This document shows, in pieces, positions 11,200-21,060 of a stretch of 64,000 nucleotides of DNA. Source of the DNA: an uncultured Aquimarina sp. (lineage in GTDB: Bacteria > Bacteroidota > Bacteroidia > Flavobacteriales > Flavobacteriaceae); assembly GCF_947496855.1 (NCBI RefSeq), contig NZ_CANMED010000003.1, forward strand, positions 62,001 to 126,000, written 5' to 3'. The translations under genes and the position numbers were made by a program. The notes under the pieces were generated by a model, which worked only from the letters and a program-made list of their open reading frames with translations, was not told the DNA's origin and did no database searches. How positions within the stretch are numbered: the stretch's first letter is position 1; the number at the start of each line of letters is the position of its first letter.

Positions 11200-11250
11200 A
11201 GGTCATTCATCAATCAATAATCAAATCAGCAAATCAGCAAATCATTAATT

Positions 11251-13650
11251 ATGTTCAGGAATTACATCAAAATAGCATTTAGAAACCTACTTAAAAACAG
11301 AATATACTCTTTTATCAATATTTCTGGTCTTGCTCTAGGTATGGCTGTGACTATAATGATAGGATTATGGATCACAGACGAATTGAGTTACAATAATTAC
11401 TTTGAAAACAAAGTAACAATTGCACAAGTTTTCCAAAGTCAGACATTTAATGGTAAAATAAGTACGGGACCTGCAATTCCAAGACCGCTAGAGTTTGAAT
11501 TACGCGAAAATTACAATGATAATTTTGAGGACATCATTATGTCCTCCTGGACGCAACCTAGATATTTAAGATATGGTGAAAAAAGCATTTATAGAGAAGG
11601 TAATTTTATGCAAGAACCTGCTCCAGATGTATTAAACCTAAAAATTCTTCAAGGTGAAAAATATGGTTTAAAAGAAAAAAATTCTATCATGCTTTCTAGA
11701 TCTACTGCAGAAACATTATTCGCTACAGAAAATCCGCTAGGCAAGATTATAAAAGTAAATAATACCGACGATTTATTAGTAACCGCTGTATATGAAGATA
11801 TACCAGTTAACAACGCTTTTGATGATACTAATTATATTATCCCTTGGAAACATTATATAACCACTCAAGAATGGCTAAAAAGAGCTGCTGATTCTTGGGG
11901 AAACAATTCGTTTCAGCTTTTTGTGCAAATCAATGACAATACCACTATGGATATTGTTACCTCCAAAATAAAAGATGCTAAGAAAACAGCTAACGAAGAA
12001 ACGGCAGAATTTAATCCTCAGCTGTTTTTATTACCTATGAAAGACTGGCATTTGCGTTCTAATTTCGAAAATGGTGTTCAAACAGGTGGACGTATTGAAA
12101 ATGTTTGGTTATTTGGCATTATTGGCTTATTTGTATTATTATTAGCTTGTATCAATTTTATAAATTTAAGTACTGCTCGTTCAGAAAAACGTGCCACAGA
12201 AGTTGGTATAAGAAAATCTATTGGTTCTAAAAGAGTACAGCTTGTTTTTCAGTTTTTAAGTGAATCTTTTATAGTTGTCGTTTTCTCTTTTGTTTTAGCG
12301 CTGGCAATTGTATTATTATTTCTAAATGGTTTCAATAATTTAGCTAGCAAAGAAATAGTTTTTCCTTGGTTAAGTCTTCAGTTCTGGAGTGTTTCTCTAT
12401 TATTTATCATTCTAACCTCGTTTCTAGCAGGTAGCTATCCCGCACTTTATTTATCTTCCTTCAACCCTGTTTCGGTTTTAAAAGGAACTTTTAAAGCAGG
12501 GCGTTTTGCAGCAGTTCCAAGAAAAATATTAGTAGTCACTCAGTTTACAGTCTCTATCGCACTTATTATAGGGACACTCGTAGTAATGAATCAAATACAA
12601 CATAGTAAAGACAGACCTGTAGGATATAATAAAGAAGGATTGATACAGATACCAGTTATGAGTGATGAATTCACCGGTAAAGCTGATCTTATGCGTAATC
12701 AATTCATAGCCTCTGGTGCAGCTATAGAAATGGCGACGACTAGTAGTCCCACTACAAATGTTTGGTCAAATAGAAGTGGATATACTTGGGAAGGAAAACC
12801 CGAGGGTTTTCAGGAAGATTTGGCATATACATCAGTATCGTATGAATTTACTAAAACATTAGACATAGAAATAACTGCAGGTAGAGGTTTCTCCAGAGAA
12901 TTTGCTACTGATTCTAATGCTGTAATTCTTAATGAAACTGCCGTGAAATATATGGGACTTAAAGACCCAATAGGTAAATATATTAGAGATTCTGATAACG
13001 AAGATCCTGAGGAGCCACTTCAAATTATTGGAGTAATCAAAGATATGATTGTTCAGTCTCCTTACAGCCCAGTAAAACAAGCTATGTACGTATTTGATAA
13101 TGATGATAATGCTAGTTTTTATAACCTGCGATTACATCCTGCAAAAAGTGTGAATAGTAGTTTAGTATTGGTAGAAGAAACTTTTAAAAAGAATTTTCCA
13201 AACCTTCCATTTGATTATCAATTTGTAGATCAGGAATATGCCAAAAAATTTAAAGCAGAAGAGCGTATTGCCAGTTTAGCAAAAGTGTTCACTATGCTTG
13301 CGATTTTTATAAGTCTTTTAGGTTTATTCGGACTTGCATCCTTTGTAGCAGAGCAGCGTACTAAAGAAATAGGCGTACGAAAAATTCTTGGAGCTTCTTT
13401 AGGTAATTTATGGATGTTACTTTCTAAAGATTTTATTAAACTAGTAGTTATTGCACTCTTTATAGCAGGTCCTATTGCTTATTATTTTATGAGTCAATGG
13501 TTACAGAAATTTTCTTATAGAACTGATATTTCGTGGAACATATTTTTAATCGCAGGTTCTGGAGCACTTATCATAACTATTATTACGATAAGTGTACAGG
13601 CCATAAAATCGGTAACTGCGAATCCTGTAGATTCTTTACGAACAGAATAA
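11251..13650 (+). CDS. ABC transporter permease (FtsX/MacB_PCD family), paralog 1
   Basis: N-terminal MFRNYIKIAFRNLLKNRIYSFINISGLALGM, C-terminal EIGVRKILGAS...NPVDSLRTE. Confidence 0.93.
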   Translation: MFRNYIKIAFRNLLKNRIYSFINISGLALGMAVTIMIGLWITDELSYNNYFENKVTIAQVFQSQTFNGKISTGPAIPRPLEFELRENYNDNFEDIIMSSWTQPRYLRYGEKSIYREGNFMQEPAPDVLNLKILQGEKYGLKEKNSIMLSRSTAETLFATENPLGKIIKVNNTDDLLVTAVYEDIPVNNAFDDTNYIIPWKHYITTQEWLKRAADSWGNNSFQLFVQINDNTTMDIVTSKIKDAKKTANEETAEFNPQLFLLPMKDWHLRSNFENGVQTGGRIENVWLFGIIGLFVLLLACINFINLSTARSEKRATEVGIRKSIGSKRVQLVFQFLSESFIVVVFSFVLALAIVLLFLNGFNNLASKEIVFPWLSLQFWSVSLLFIILTSFLAGSYPALYLSSFNPVSVLKGTFKAGRFAAVPRKILVVTQFTVSIALIIGTLVVMNQIQHSKDRPVGYNKEGLIQIPVMSDEFTGKADLMRNQFIASGAAIEMATTSSPTTNVWSNRSGYTWEGKPEGFQEDLAYTSVSYEFTKTLDIEITAGRGFSREFATDSNAVILNETAVKYMGLKDPIGKYIRDSDNEDPEEPLQIIGVIKDMIVQSPYSPVKQAMYVFDNDDNASFYNLRLHPAKSVNSSLVLVEETFKKNFPNLPFDYQFVDQEYAKKFKAEERIASLAKVFTMLAIFISLLGLFGLASFVAEQRTKEIGVRKILGASLGNLWMLLSKDFIKLVVIALFIAGPIAYYFMSQWLQKFSYRTDISWNIFLIAGSGALIITIITISVQAIKSVTANPVDSLRTE

Positions 13651-13658
13651 ATCAATAA

Positions 13659-13679
13659 ATACTGAAACAAGTTCAGTAT
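13659..13679. repeat. Intergenic hairpin, family A
   Basis: ATACTGAA-ACAAG-TTCAGTAT, perfect 8-bp stem between permeases 1 and 2. Confidence 0.65.
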
Positions 13680-13696
13680 AAAAAAAACGAATAATC

Positions 13697-16078
13697 ATGA
13701 TCAGGAATTATATAAAAATAGCTTGGAGAAACCTTTGGCGTCGTAGAGGTTTTACATTCATTAATATCACAGGATTATCCATAGGAATGACTGCTAGCTT
13801 TCTTATGCTACTATATGTTAGCTTCGAATTAAGTTATGATGACTTTCATAGCAAAGCAGATAATATATATAGGGTTGTTGCGGATATCAAAACACCTTCT
13901 GATAATATAGAAGCTAACATAACAGCTTGGGCAGTTCCTCCTAATTTAGAGAAAGATTTCCCTGAAATAATTTCTGCAGTAAGAATTAATGACTTAAATA
14001 TGATTGTTCGCAGAGACGATCTAAAATTTAAGGAAGCAAATGCAATTGCAGCTGATTCTAATTTCTTCTCTGTTTTTGATTTCAAATTATTACAAGGAAA
14101 CCCAAAAGAAGTACTTAAAAAACAGTTTAGTCTCGTACTATCAGAAACTACAGCAAAAAAATATTTTGGCGATCAAAATCCTATTGGTAAATCCTTAAAA
14201 ATTACAGAAGAAGGATACAATTCTACCGTAACAGGAATTATGAAAGATTTTCCTAAAAACTCTCATATACAAGCTGATATAATACTATCGCTAACAACAT
14301 TTACTCAAAATCTAGAGAAAGATCTCGATACGCAATGGGGTAGCTATGATGCAGCAGCATATATTTTGGTAAATCCTAATATAAATACAAAACAACTAGT
14401 TGCTAAATTTCCGGCATTTTTGGAGAAACATAGCGGAGAATTTATGAAGAAAACCAAAATGTTTGTTACACTTTCTCTAGAACCTCTAAAAGGTTTATAC
14501 TTAGAATCTACTCGCGGTGGTACAGGAGGAGGCAGTCTTACTAATGTATATATATTCTCTATCATCGCTCTTTTTATATTATTAATTGCTTCAATTAATT
14601 TTATAAATCTCACAACGGCTCGTTCTGTAGAAAGAGCAAAAGAAGTTGGCATTCGCAAAGTAATGGGAGCAGAAAAACAGCAACTCTCTTTACAGTTTAT
14701 TGGTGAGTCTATTATTACATGTCTAATAGCATTTTTAATAACTATACTATTAATAACAGTGACTATACCATTCTTTAATGAAATAGCTGGAAAAACTATA
14801 AGTGAAGGACTTTTTTCTAACTTTTTCAACATTTTTGAGTTATTAGGTATTTCGATGGCTATAGGAATTTTTGCAGGAATCTATCCTTCAATAGTACTAT
14901 CCTCTTTTAAGCCTATACAGGTATTAAAAGGTAACTTCTCTACTGGTGGTAAAGGTGTTCTTCTTAGAAAAAGCTTAGTGATTATACAATTTACTATTTC
15001 GATTATTCTTATAACTGGCACCATTATTATCTATAACCAAATGGAATATATGCGAAATCAAGAATTAGGGTTCAATAAGGATCATTTATTAGTTCTTGAA
15101 GCAGAATCTTCGAAATCACAATTAGAGCTAAAACAGGCTATCGAAAATATCCCTGGAGTTAAATTTACTAGTCTAGGATCAAGTGTTCCTGGGGGTGGAA
15201 ACTCCTCTGCATACTCTGAAATAGAAAATAAAGCTGGGGATCTACAAATTGCAAACTTAGACCTCTATTTTGTAGATCATAGTTATATACCTCAATTTGA
15301 TCTAGAAATATTAGCCGGAAGAGCTTTTTCTAAAGATTTTGCTTCTGATTCTACACAAGCAATGATACTAAATGAAGAAGCTGTAAAACTATTAGGATAT
15401 AGTGATCCAAAAGAAGCAATTGGTGCCAGGTTTAAGCAATGGGGAAGAGAAGGTCAGGTTATTGGAATTGTCAAAAACTTTCATATCAACTCTTTACAGG
15501 ATAACATTAGTCCGTTGACTATGAGGATGGAAACAAACAGAAATGATTTGATTACCGTAAAATTAGAATCTCAAAATATCAAACAAACGATAGCATCTAT
15601 TAAAAATCAATGGGAATCTTTTTTACCAGATCAACCATTCGATTATTTCTTTTTGGATGATTCTTTTAATGAGCAATATCAAAACGAAGAACGCTTTGGT
15701 AATTTATTCCTATACTTTGCATCCTTAGCTATATTAATTTCCTGTCTAGGATTACTAGGCTTAGCAGCCTATAGCACACTTCAGCGAAAACGTGAAATAG
15801 GCATTAGAAAAGTTATTGGAGCTTCTGTCTCTGAAATTGTAAATCTCTTATCCAAAGATTTCTTAAAACTTGTGATGATCGCATTTGCAATTGCCTCACC
15901 AATTGCTTGGTATATTATGTATAATTGGTTACAAGATTTTGCTTATAAGATCGATATACAATGGTGGATGTTTCTGTTATCAGGAGGTTCTTCTATTTTA
16001 ATAGCATTATTAACAGTTAGCTTTCACGCAATAAAAGCTTCCTTATCAAACCCAGTAAACTCATTACGAACAGAATAA
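13697..16078 (+). CDS. ABC transporter permease (FtsX/MacB_PCD family), paralog 2
   Basis: MIRNYIKIAWRNLWRRRGFTFINITGLSIGM ... NPVNSLRTE. Confidence 0.93.
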   Translation: MIRNYIKIAWRNLWRRRGFTFINITGLSIGMTASFLMLLYVSFELSYDDFHSKADNIYRVVADIKTPSDNIEANITAWAVPPNLEKDFPEIISAVRINDLNMIVRRDDLKFKEANAIAADSNFFSVFDFKLLQGNPKEVLKKQFSLVLSETTAKKYFGDQNPIGKSLKITEEGYNSTVTGIMKDFPKNSHIQADIILSLTTFTQNLEKDLDTQWGSYDAAAYILVNPNINTKQLVAKFPAFLEKHSGEFMKKTKMFVTLSLEPLKGLYLESTRGGTGGGSLTNVYIFSIIALFILLIASINFINLTTARSVERAKEVGIRKVMGAEKQQLSLQFIGESIITCLIAFLITILLITVTIPFFNEIAGKTISEGLFSNFFNIFELLGISMAIGIFAGIYPSIVLSSFKPIQVLKGNFSTGGKGVLLRKSLVIIQFTISIILITGTIIIYNQMEYMRNQELGFNKDHLLVLEAESSKSQLELKQAIENIPGVKFTSLGSSVPGGGNSSAYSEIENKAGDLQIANLDLYFVDHSYIPQFDLEILAGRAFSKDFASDSTQAMILNEEAVKLLGYSDPKEAIGARFKQWGREGQVIGIVKNFHINSLQDNISPLTMRMETNRNDLITVKLESQNIKQTIASIKNQWESFLPDQPFDYFFLDDSFNEQYQNEERFGNLFLYFASLAILISCLGLLGLAAYSTLQRKREIGIRKVIGASVSEIVNLLSKDFLKLVMIAFAIASPIAWYIMYNWLQDFAYKIDIQWWMFLLSGGSSILIALLTVSFHAIKASLSNPVNSLRTE

Positions 16079-16080
16079 AT

Positions 16081-16104
16081 CAACCCGTCCTTCACAGGCA
16101 GATC
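16081..16104. repeat. Intergenic imperfect hairpin, family B
   Basis: CAACCCGTCCTTCACAGGCAGATC; related to 18548-18573 and 26690-26713. Confidence 0.4.
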
Positions 16105-16119
16105 AAAAAACGAACAATC

Positions 16120-18546
16120 ATGATCAGAAATTATATAAAAATAGCTTGGAGAAGTCTACAGAAAAACAAATTGCAAACTATAATTAATCTATTAGGATTA
16201 ACGGTAGGTACTATTTGTTGTTTAAGTATATTATTATATGTATTTGCACAACTTGGATATGACGACCATCATGATAACGCCGAGTCGTTGTATAGAGTTA
16301 GAACTATAATCGATGATCCTAGTTCTGTCCAATTTAATGCTGCATCTAGTGGTCCTCCCATCGGATTTGCTATGAAAGAGGATTTTCCTGAAGTAATAGA
16401 GGCTACAAGGCTAGTTTATCTGGGAGAAGGTTCAGAAGAACTTATTCGAGTAAGTGAAAATAATGAGGGGTTCTATGAACCTAGAGGATATCTAGCAGAT
16501 GCAACCCTATTTAATGTTTTTACTTTTACCTTTCTAGAAGGTAATCCTAATACTGCTCTAGTAGAGCCTAATACTGTTGTCGTATCATCATCGTTAGCAA
16601 AAAAGCTTTTTGGAAATGTTCCTGCATTACATAAAACTATTATATCCGGTAGTGGAGAACAACAATTATCACTTACAGTTACGGGTGTTTTTGATGATAG
16701 TAACCCAGAAAAATCACACCTAAATCCAAATTATTTAGTAACAATGAATACACCTGGTCTCGGTGAATTTGTTAGAAATGTACAAAATTTTGCAACTCAA
16801 AATTTCATCTATACCTATGTGAAATTAAATTCGTCTAATAATGCTTCTTTAGTTCAGGAAAAACTTCCAGCTTTTCTTAACGCTCGTGGAGCCAAAGATT
16901 TTGCAAAACTAAATTTCAAAAAAGAACTTCATCTTCAAAAAGTAAGCGACATTCATTTGCATTCTAAAGGTATATCGAGACAAATTGGTCCTATATCCGA
17001 TATAAGTTATCTGTATTTATTGATTACGTTGGCGTTGTTCATTCAATTAGTAGCCTGTATTAATTTCATAAATCTTAGTACAGCCAGAGCTAATAAACGT
17101 GCTAAAGAAATTGGAGTTCGTAAAACTATTGGCGCCGATAAAAAATCATTAATTGCCCAATTTCTTGGTGAATCCGTATTACTTTCCTTATTGGCAACAA
17201 TCGCTAGTGTTCCTTTAACTACATTTTTATTACCATTAGTTAACCAGTTAACACAAGGAAATGTAAGTTATACCGCGATTTTTGATTGGCGTATATTAGC
17301 TATTCTTCTAATTATAGGCATCATAACAGGTTTTATTGCTGGTATTTATCCAGCGTTAATATTATCCTCTATCAAACCAACACGAGTACTAAAAGGAATC
17401 TCGTCTACAAATTCTGGAGGAACAATATTAAGAAAAGGCCTAGTTGTATTCCAATTTGTTATATCTATTGGATTAATTGCTGCAGTATATATCATTACAG
17501 AACAAGTTCGATTTGCTCAAAATAAAGATTTGGGATATGAAAGTGATAATTTAATAGCAGTACGCTTAGGTACTCAGGAAGCTTTTACACAATATGAAAC
17601 ATTAAAAACAAATATGAGTAAGGTTTCTGGTGTCAAATCAGTTTCTGGTTGTAATATCTTCCCATCTCAAATGTTGCGCAGTGATGTAGGTGCCTATTTA
17701 CCAGGTAGTGATCCATCCAAACCAAAATTAGTTAAGGTCAATGGTATTCAATCAGGTTATCTAAAAACAACAAAAACAAAACTTCTAACTGGACGCGCAG
17801 TAAAAAAACAAGATACAGCTCAAGTCCTTGTAAATAAAGCAACCATTGACGCTTTTAATATTAAACTAGATGATGCGATCGGTCAGAAAGTTCTTTTTTC
17901 TACGGGAGAAGATGTTACCACAGTAGAAATCATTGGTGTAACCGAAAATTTTCACTTTGCATCTTTGAAAGAAGAGATTGAACCTTTATTAATGTATGTA
18001 GATGATAGCCCTGACTGGTTATTAATAAAAACTAAAACTACTAATTTTGAAAACATACTTGATCAACTACAAGTTGCCTGGAAAAAAGTTAATAAAACCA
18101 CACCATTTGTATACAATTTTGTGGACAAAGAAACTGAAAAATTAATCGCTGAAGAAAAACGATTAGCTAATATTTCCGTCGCTTTTACCACACTAGCCAT
18201 ACTTATTAGTTGTCTGGGTCTATTTGGTCTCATTTCATTTATGGCAGAACAGAAAAAGAAAGAAATTGGAATCCGTAAAGTACTTGGAGCGAGTGTAAGT
18301 ACCGTAATGAAAATGCTTACTAAAGACTTTCTTGTATTAATAATTATTGCCTTATTCATTGCGACACCTATAGCGTATTACGCGATGGAAAATTGGTTAC
18401 AAGACTTTACATATAGAATCTCAATAAGTTGGTGGATTTTTCTAATAGCTGGGGTTATCACAATGAGTATTACTTTTTTAACCGTTAGTATACAAGCTAT
18501 CAAAGCTGCTACTGCGAATCCTGTAAATTCATTACGAACAGAATAA
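16120..18546 (+). CDS. ABC transporter permease (FtsX/MacB_PCD family), paralog 3
   Basis: MIRNYIKIAWRSLQKNKLQTIINLLGLTVGT ... NPVNSLRTE. Confidence 0.93.
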   Translation: MIRNYIKIAWRSLQKNKLQTIINLLGLTVGTICCLSILLYVFAQLGYDDHHDNAESLYRVRTIIDDPSSVQFNAASSGPPIGFAMKEDFPEVIEATRLVYLGEGSEELIRVSENNEGFYEPRGYLADATLFNVFTFTFLEGNPNTALVEPNTVVVSSSLAKKLFGNVPALHKTIISGSGEQQLSLTVTGVFDDSNPEKSHLNPNYLVTMNTPGLGEFVRNVQNFATQNFIYTYVKLNSSNNASLVQEKLPAFLNARGAKDFAKLNFKKELHLQKVSDIHLHSKGISRQIGPISDISYLYLLITLALFIQLVACINFINLSTARANKRAKEIGVRKTIGADKKSLIAQFLGESVLLSLLATIASVPLTTFLLPLVNQLTQGNVSYTAIFDWRILAILLIIGIITGFIAGIYPALILSSIKPTRVLKGISSTNSGGTILRKGLVVFQFVISIGLIAAVYIITEQVRFAQNKDLGYESDNLIAVRLGTQEAFTQYETLKTNMSKVSGVKSVSGCNIFPSQMLRSDVGAYLPGSDPSKPKLVKVNGIQSGYLKTTKTKLLTGRAVKKQDTAQVLVNKATIDAFNIKLDDAIGQKVLFSTGEDVTTVEIIGVTENFHFASLKEEIEPLLMYVDDSPDWLLIKTKTTNFENILDQLQVAWKKVNKTTPFVYNFVDKETEKLIAEEKRLANISVAFTTLAILISCLGLFGLISFMAEQKKKEIGIRKVLGASVSTVMKMLTKDFLVLIIIALFIATPIAYYAMENWLQDFTYRISISWWIFLIAGVITMSITFLTVSIQAIKAATANPVNSLRTE

Positions 18547-18547
18547 A

Positions 18548-18573
18548 TCAACCTGTCCGCCTCAGGTGGATCA
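18548..18573. repeat. Intergenic hairpin, family B
   Basis: CAACCTGTCCGCCTCAGGTGGATCAA; stem TCCGCCT/AGGTGGA. Confidence 0.5.
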
Positions 18574-18586
18574 AAAATGAACCGTT

Positions 18587-21016
18587 ATGATCAGGAATTA
18601 TATAAAAATAGCTTGGAGAAACCTTATAAGAAATAAAGTCTTCAGTGCTATTAACATTGTTGGGTTAAGTATTGGTGTTGCTGCTTGTTTATTAATAACA
18701 TTGTTTATTATAGATGAAACGAGTTATGATACACAAATACCGAATAGAGATAATGTATATAGGCTAACACATTTTGCTAAAGTTGATGGTGTAGAAGGTT
18801 GGGGAGCTCATCACTCCGCTCTTATGGCAAGCACTATTAATCGTGAATTTGAAGAAGTAGAAAATGCAGGAAGATTATTAGATAATGAATTAATGTATGG
18901 AGCAGGAAATAATGAAATAAGTCTTAACAAGACCCCTGCTCAATACCACGAAGAACATTTTGCATATGCTGATCAAGCTATAGTTGATATTTTTGATTTA
19001 GAAATGATTGAAGGAGAAGCTTCTTCTGCGCTTACTATGCCATTAACGATAATAATTTCTGAAAGTAAAGCGAAGAAATTCTTTAAAAACAAAAGCGCCA
19101 TTGGTCAAGCTATGTATCTAAACGGAGATACATCCGAGGCTTATAAAATAACAGGAGTATATAAAGATTTCCCAAAAGCATCGAACTTTGATTACAAATT
19201 CTTGATAACACTAAAAGGGGTAGAATTTGGAGAAGGAGAACAAACGCGATGGACTCAAAATAATTATTTCAATTTCATACAACTAAAACCGAATACAGAC
19301 GTCGCTATCTTTGAAGATAGAATGACACAAGTAATTCTAAATAATTACATCTTAGCAGCATTCAGAAATGGTGGATACGATAAAACCGAACGTGTTTTGC
19401 GTACTTCTCACCTTGATTTACAACCTCTTGCCGACATTCATCTTCGCTCTAAAGGTATTCATGATGGGAAAACACATGGAGATATTCGGTTTGTATGGAT
19501 CCTTGGAGCTATCGCTCTTTTTATTCTAATAATAGCTTGTATTAATTTCATTAATCTATCAACCGCAAAATCCGCAAATAGAGCAAAAGAAGTCGGTCTT
19601 AGAAAAGTAATAGGTTCTGGAAGAAAAAAACTCATTATACAGTTTTTAATAGAGTCTATAGTTATTACTCTATTTGCATTTGGTTTAGGTGTTTTACTAG
19701 CGATACTTGGGTTATCTCTTTTTAATATAATTTCTGGTAAAACACTAACATTACCATGGAGTACTTGGTTCTTTATCCCTACTATATTTTTAGCAGGATT
19801 ATTCGTTGGAATTTCTGCAGGTATTTATCCTGCTTTTTATCTCTCAAAATTTACTCCAATTAATGTTTTAAAAGGAAAAATTAGTGAAGGTTCTAAATCT
19901 TCTAGTTTAAGAAGTAGTTTAGTAATATTTCAGTTTACTATTTCCATAGTATTAATAGTGAGTACTCTAATTATTAATAATCAAATGGATTTTATTTTGA
20001 ATAAAGAAATAGGGTTCAACAAAGAACAAGTTCTCCAAATTCATGGCGTAAATATGTTGGGAGATCGTCTTACTTCATTCGCAAACGAAATCAAACAAAT
20101 ACAAGGAGTCGAAAATGTTAGTAATAGTGATTATCTGCCAATAAAAGGAACAAAACGTAATGGTAATACTTTTTATAATAAAGAAGTTATGAATGCAGAC
20201 GGTGTACCGTCTCAAGCTTGGATTGTAGACGAAGATTATTTAAATACTTTTGGGATGCTACTTACCTCAGGAAGAAACTTTGACAAAAACCGAGCAATAG
20301 AAAACCAGTCTGTAATAATTAATCAAACACTTGCCGAAAAATTTGGAATGCAAGAGCCTATCGGTAAAAAAATGCTCCGAGGTAATAGTACATATACTAT
20401 TATTGGAGTCGTAGAAGATTTTAATTTTGAATCCTTACATCAACAAGTCGGACCCTTAGCCATGTTTCATGGTGATGATACAACGATAACGTCTATAAAA
20501 GTAAATACTCAAAACATATCCGAAGTGCTTGCTATGATAGAAAATAAATGGAAAACTTTTGTGCCTAATCTTGATTTCAGACACACATTTATGGATGAAT
20601 CATATGCCACAATGTATTCTAACATAAAGCATATGAAGCAATTGATCGTAAGTTTTGCCTTGTTATCTATTTTGGTAGCTTGTTTAGGTTTGTTCGCTTT
20701 ATCAGCTTTTTTAGTAGAACAACGCAAAAAAGAGTTAAGTATACGAAAAGTTTTAGGAGCCTCTATAAAAAACCTTTTTAAACTACTCACCACCCATTTT
20801 TTAATTTTAGTAGTAATTTCAATAATCATCGCGATACCATTGTCTTATTTTATTATGGATAATTGGCTTCAGGATTATGCATATCGAATTTCTATTTCCT
20901 GGAAAGTGTTTGCTTTAAGTGGTTCACTAGCAATTCTAATAACATTACTTACTATAAGTTATCACACGATTAAAGCAGGATTTGTAAATCCTATCGATAG
21001 TTTAAAATCAGAATAA
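18587..21016 (+). CDS. ABC transporter permease (FtsX/MacB_PCD family), paralog 4
   Basis: MIRNYIKIAWRNLIRNKVFSAINIVGLSIGV ... NPIDSLKSE. Confidence 0.93.
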   Translation: MIRNYIKIAWRNLIRNKVFSAINIVGLSIGVAACLLITLFIIDETSYDTQIPNRDNVYRLTHFAKVDGVEGWGAHHSALMASTINREFEEVENAGRLLDNELMYGAGNNEISLNKTPAQYHEEHFAYADQAIVDIFDLEMIEGEASSALTMPLTIIISESKAKKFFKNKSAIGQAMYLNGDTSEAYKITGVYKDFPKASNFDYKFLITLKGVEFGEGEQTRWTQNNYFNFIQLKPNTDVAIFEDRMTQVILNNYILAAFRNGGYDKTERVLRTSHLDLQPLADIHLRSKGIHDGKTHGDIRFVWILGAIALFILIIACINFINLSTAKSANRAKEVGLRKVIGSGRKKLIIQFLIESIVITLFAFGLGVLLAILGLSLFNIISGKTLTLPWSTWFFIPTIFLAGLFVGISAGIYPAFYLSKFTPINVLKGKISEGSKSSSLRSSLVIFQFTISIVLIVSTLIINNQMDFILNKEIGFNKEQVLQIHGVNMLGDRLTSFANEIKQIQGVENVSNSDYLPIKGTKRNGNTFYNKEVMNADGVPSQAWIVDEDYLNTFGMLLTSGRNFDKNRAIENQSVIINQTLAEKFGMQEPIGKKMLRGNSTYTIIGVVEDFNFESLHQQVGPLAMFHGDDTTITSIKVNTQNISEVLAMIENKWKTFVPNLDFRHTFMDESYATMYSNIKHMKQLIVSFALLSILVACLGLFALSAFLVEQRKKELSIRKVLGASIKNLFKLLTTHFLILVVISIIIAIPLSYFIMDNWLQDYAYRISISWKVFALSGSLAILITLLTISYHTIKAGFVNPIDSLKSE

Positions 21017-21025
21017 ACCAATTAG

Positions 21026-21044
21026 TACTAAACTTGTTTCAGTA
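21026..21044. repeat. Intergenic imperfect hairpin, family A
   Basis: TACTAAACTTGTTTCAGTA, related to 13659-13679. Confidence 0.45.
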
Positions 21045-21060
21045 TAAAAACCATACAGTT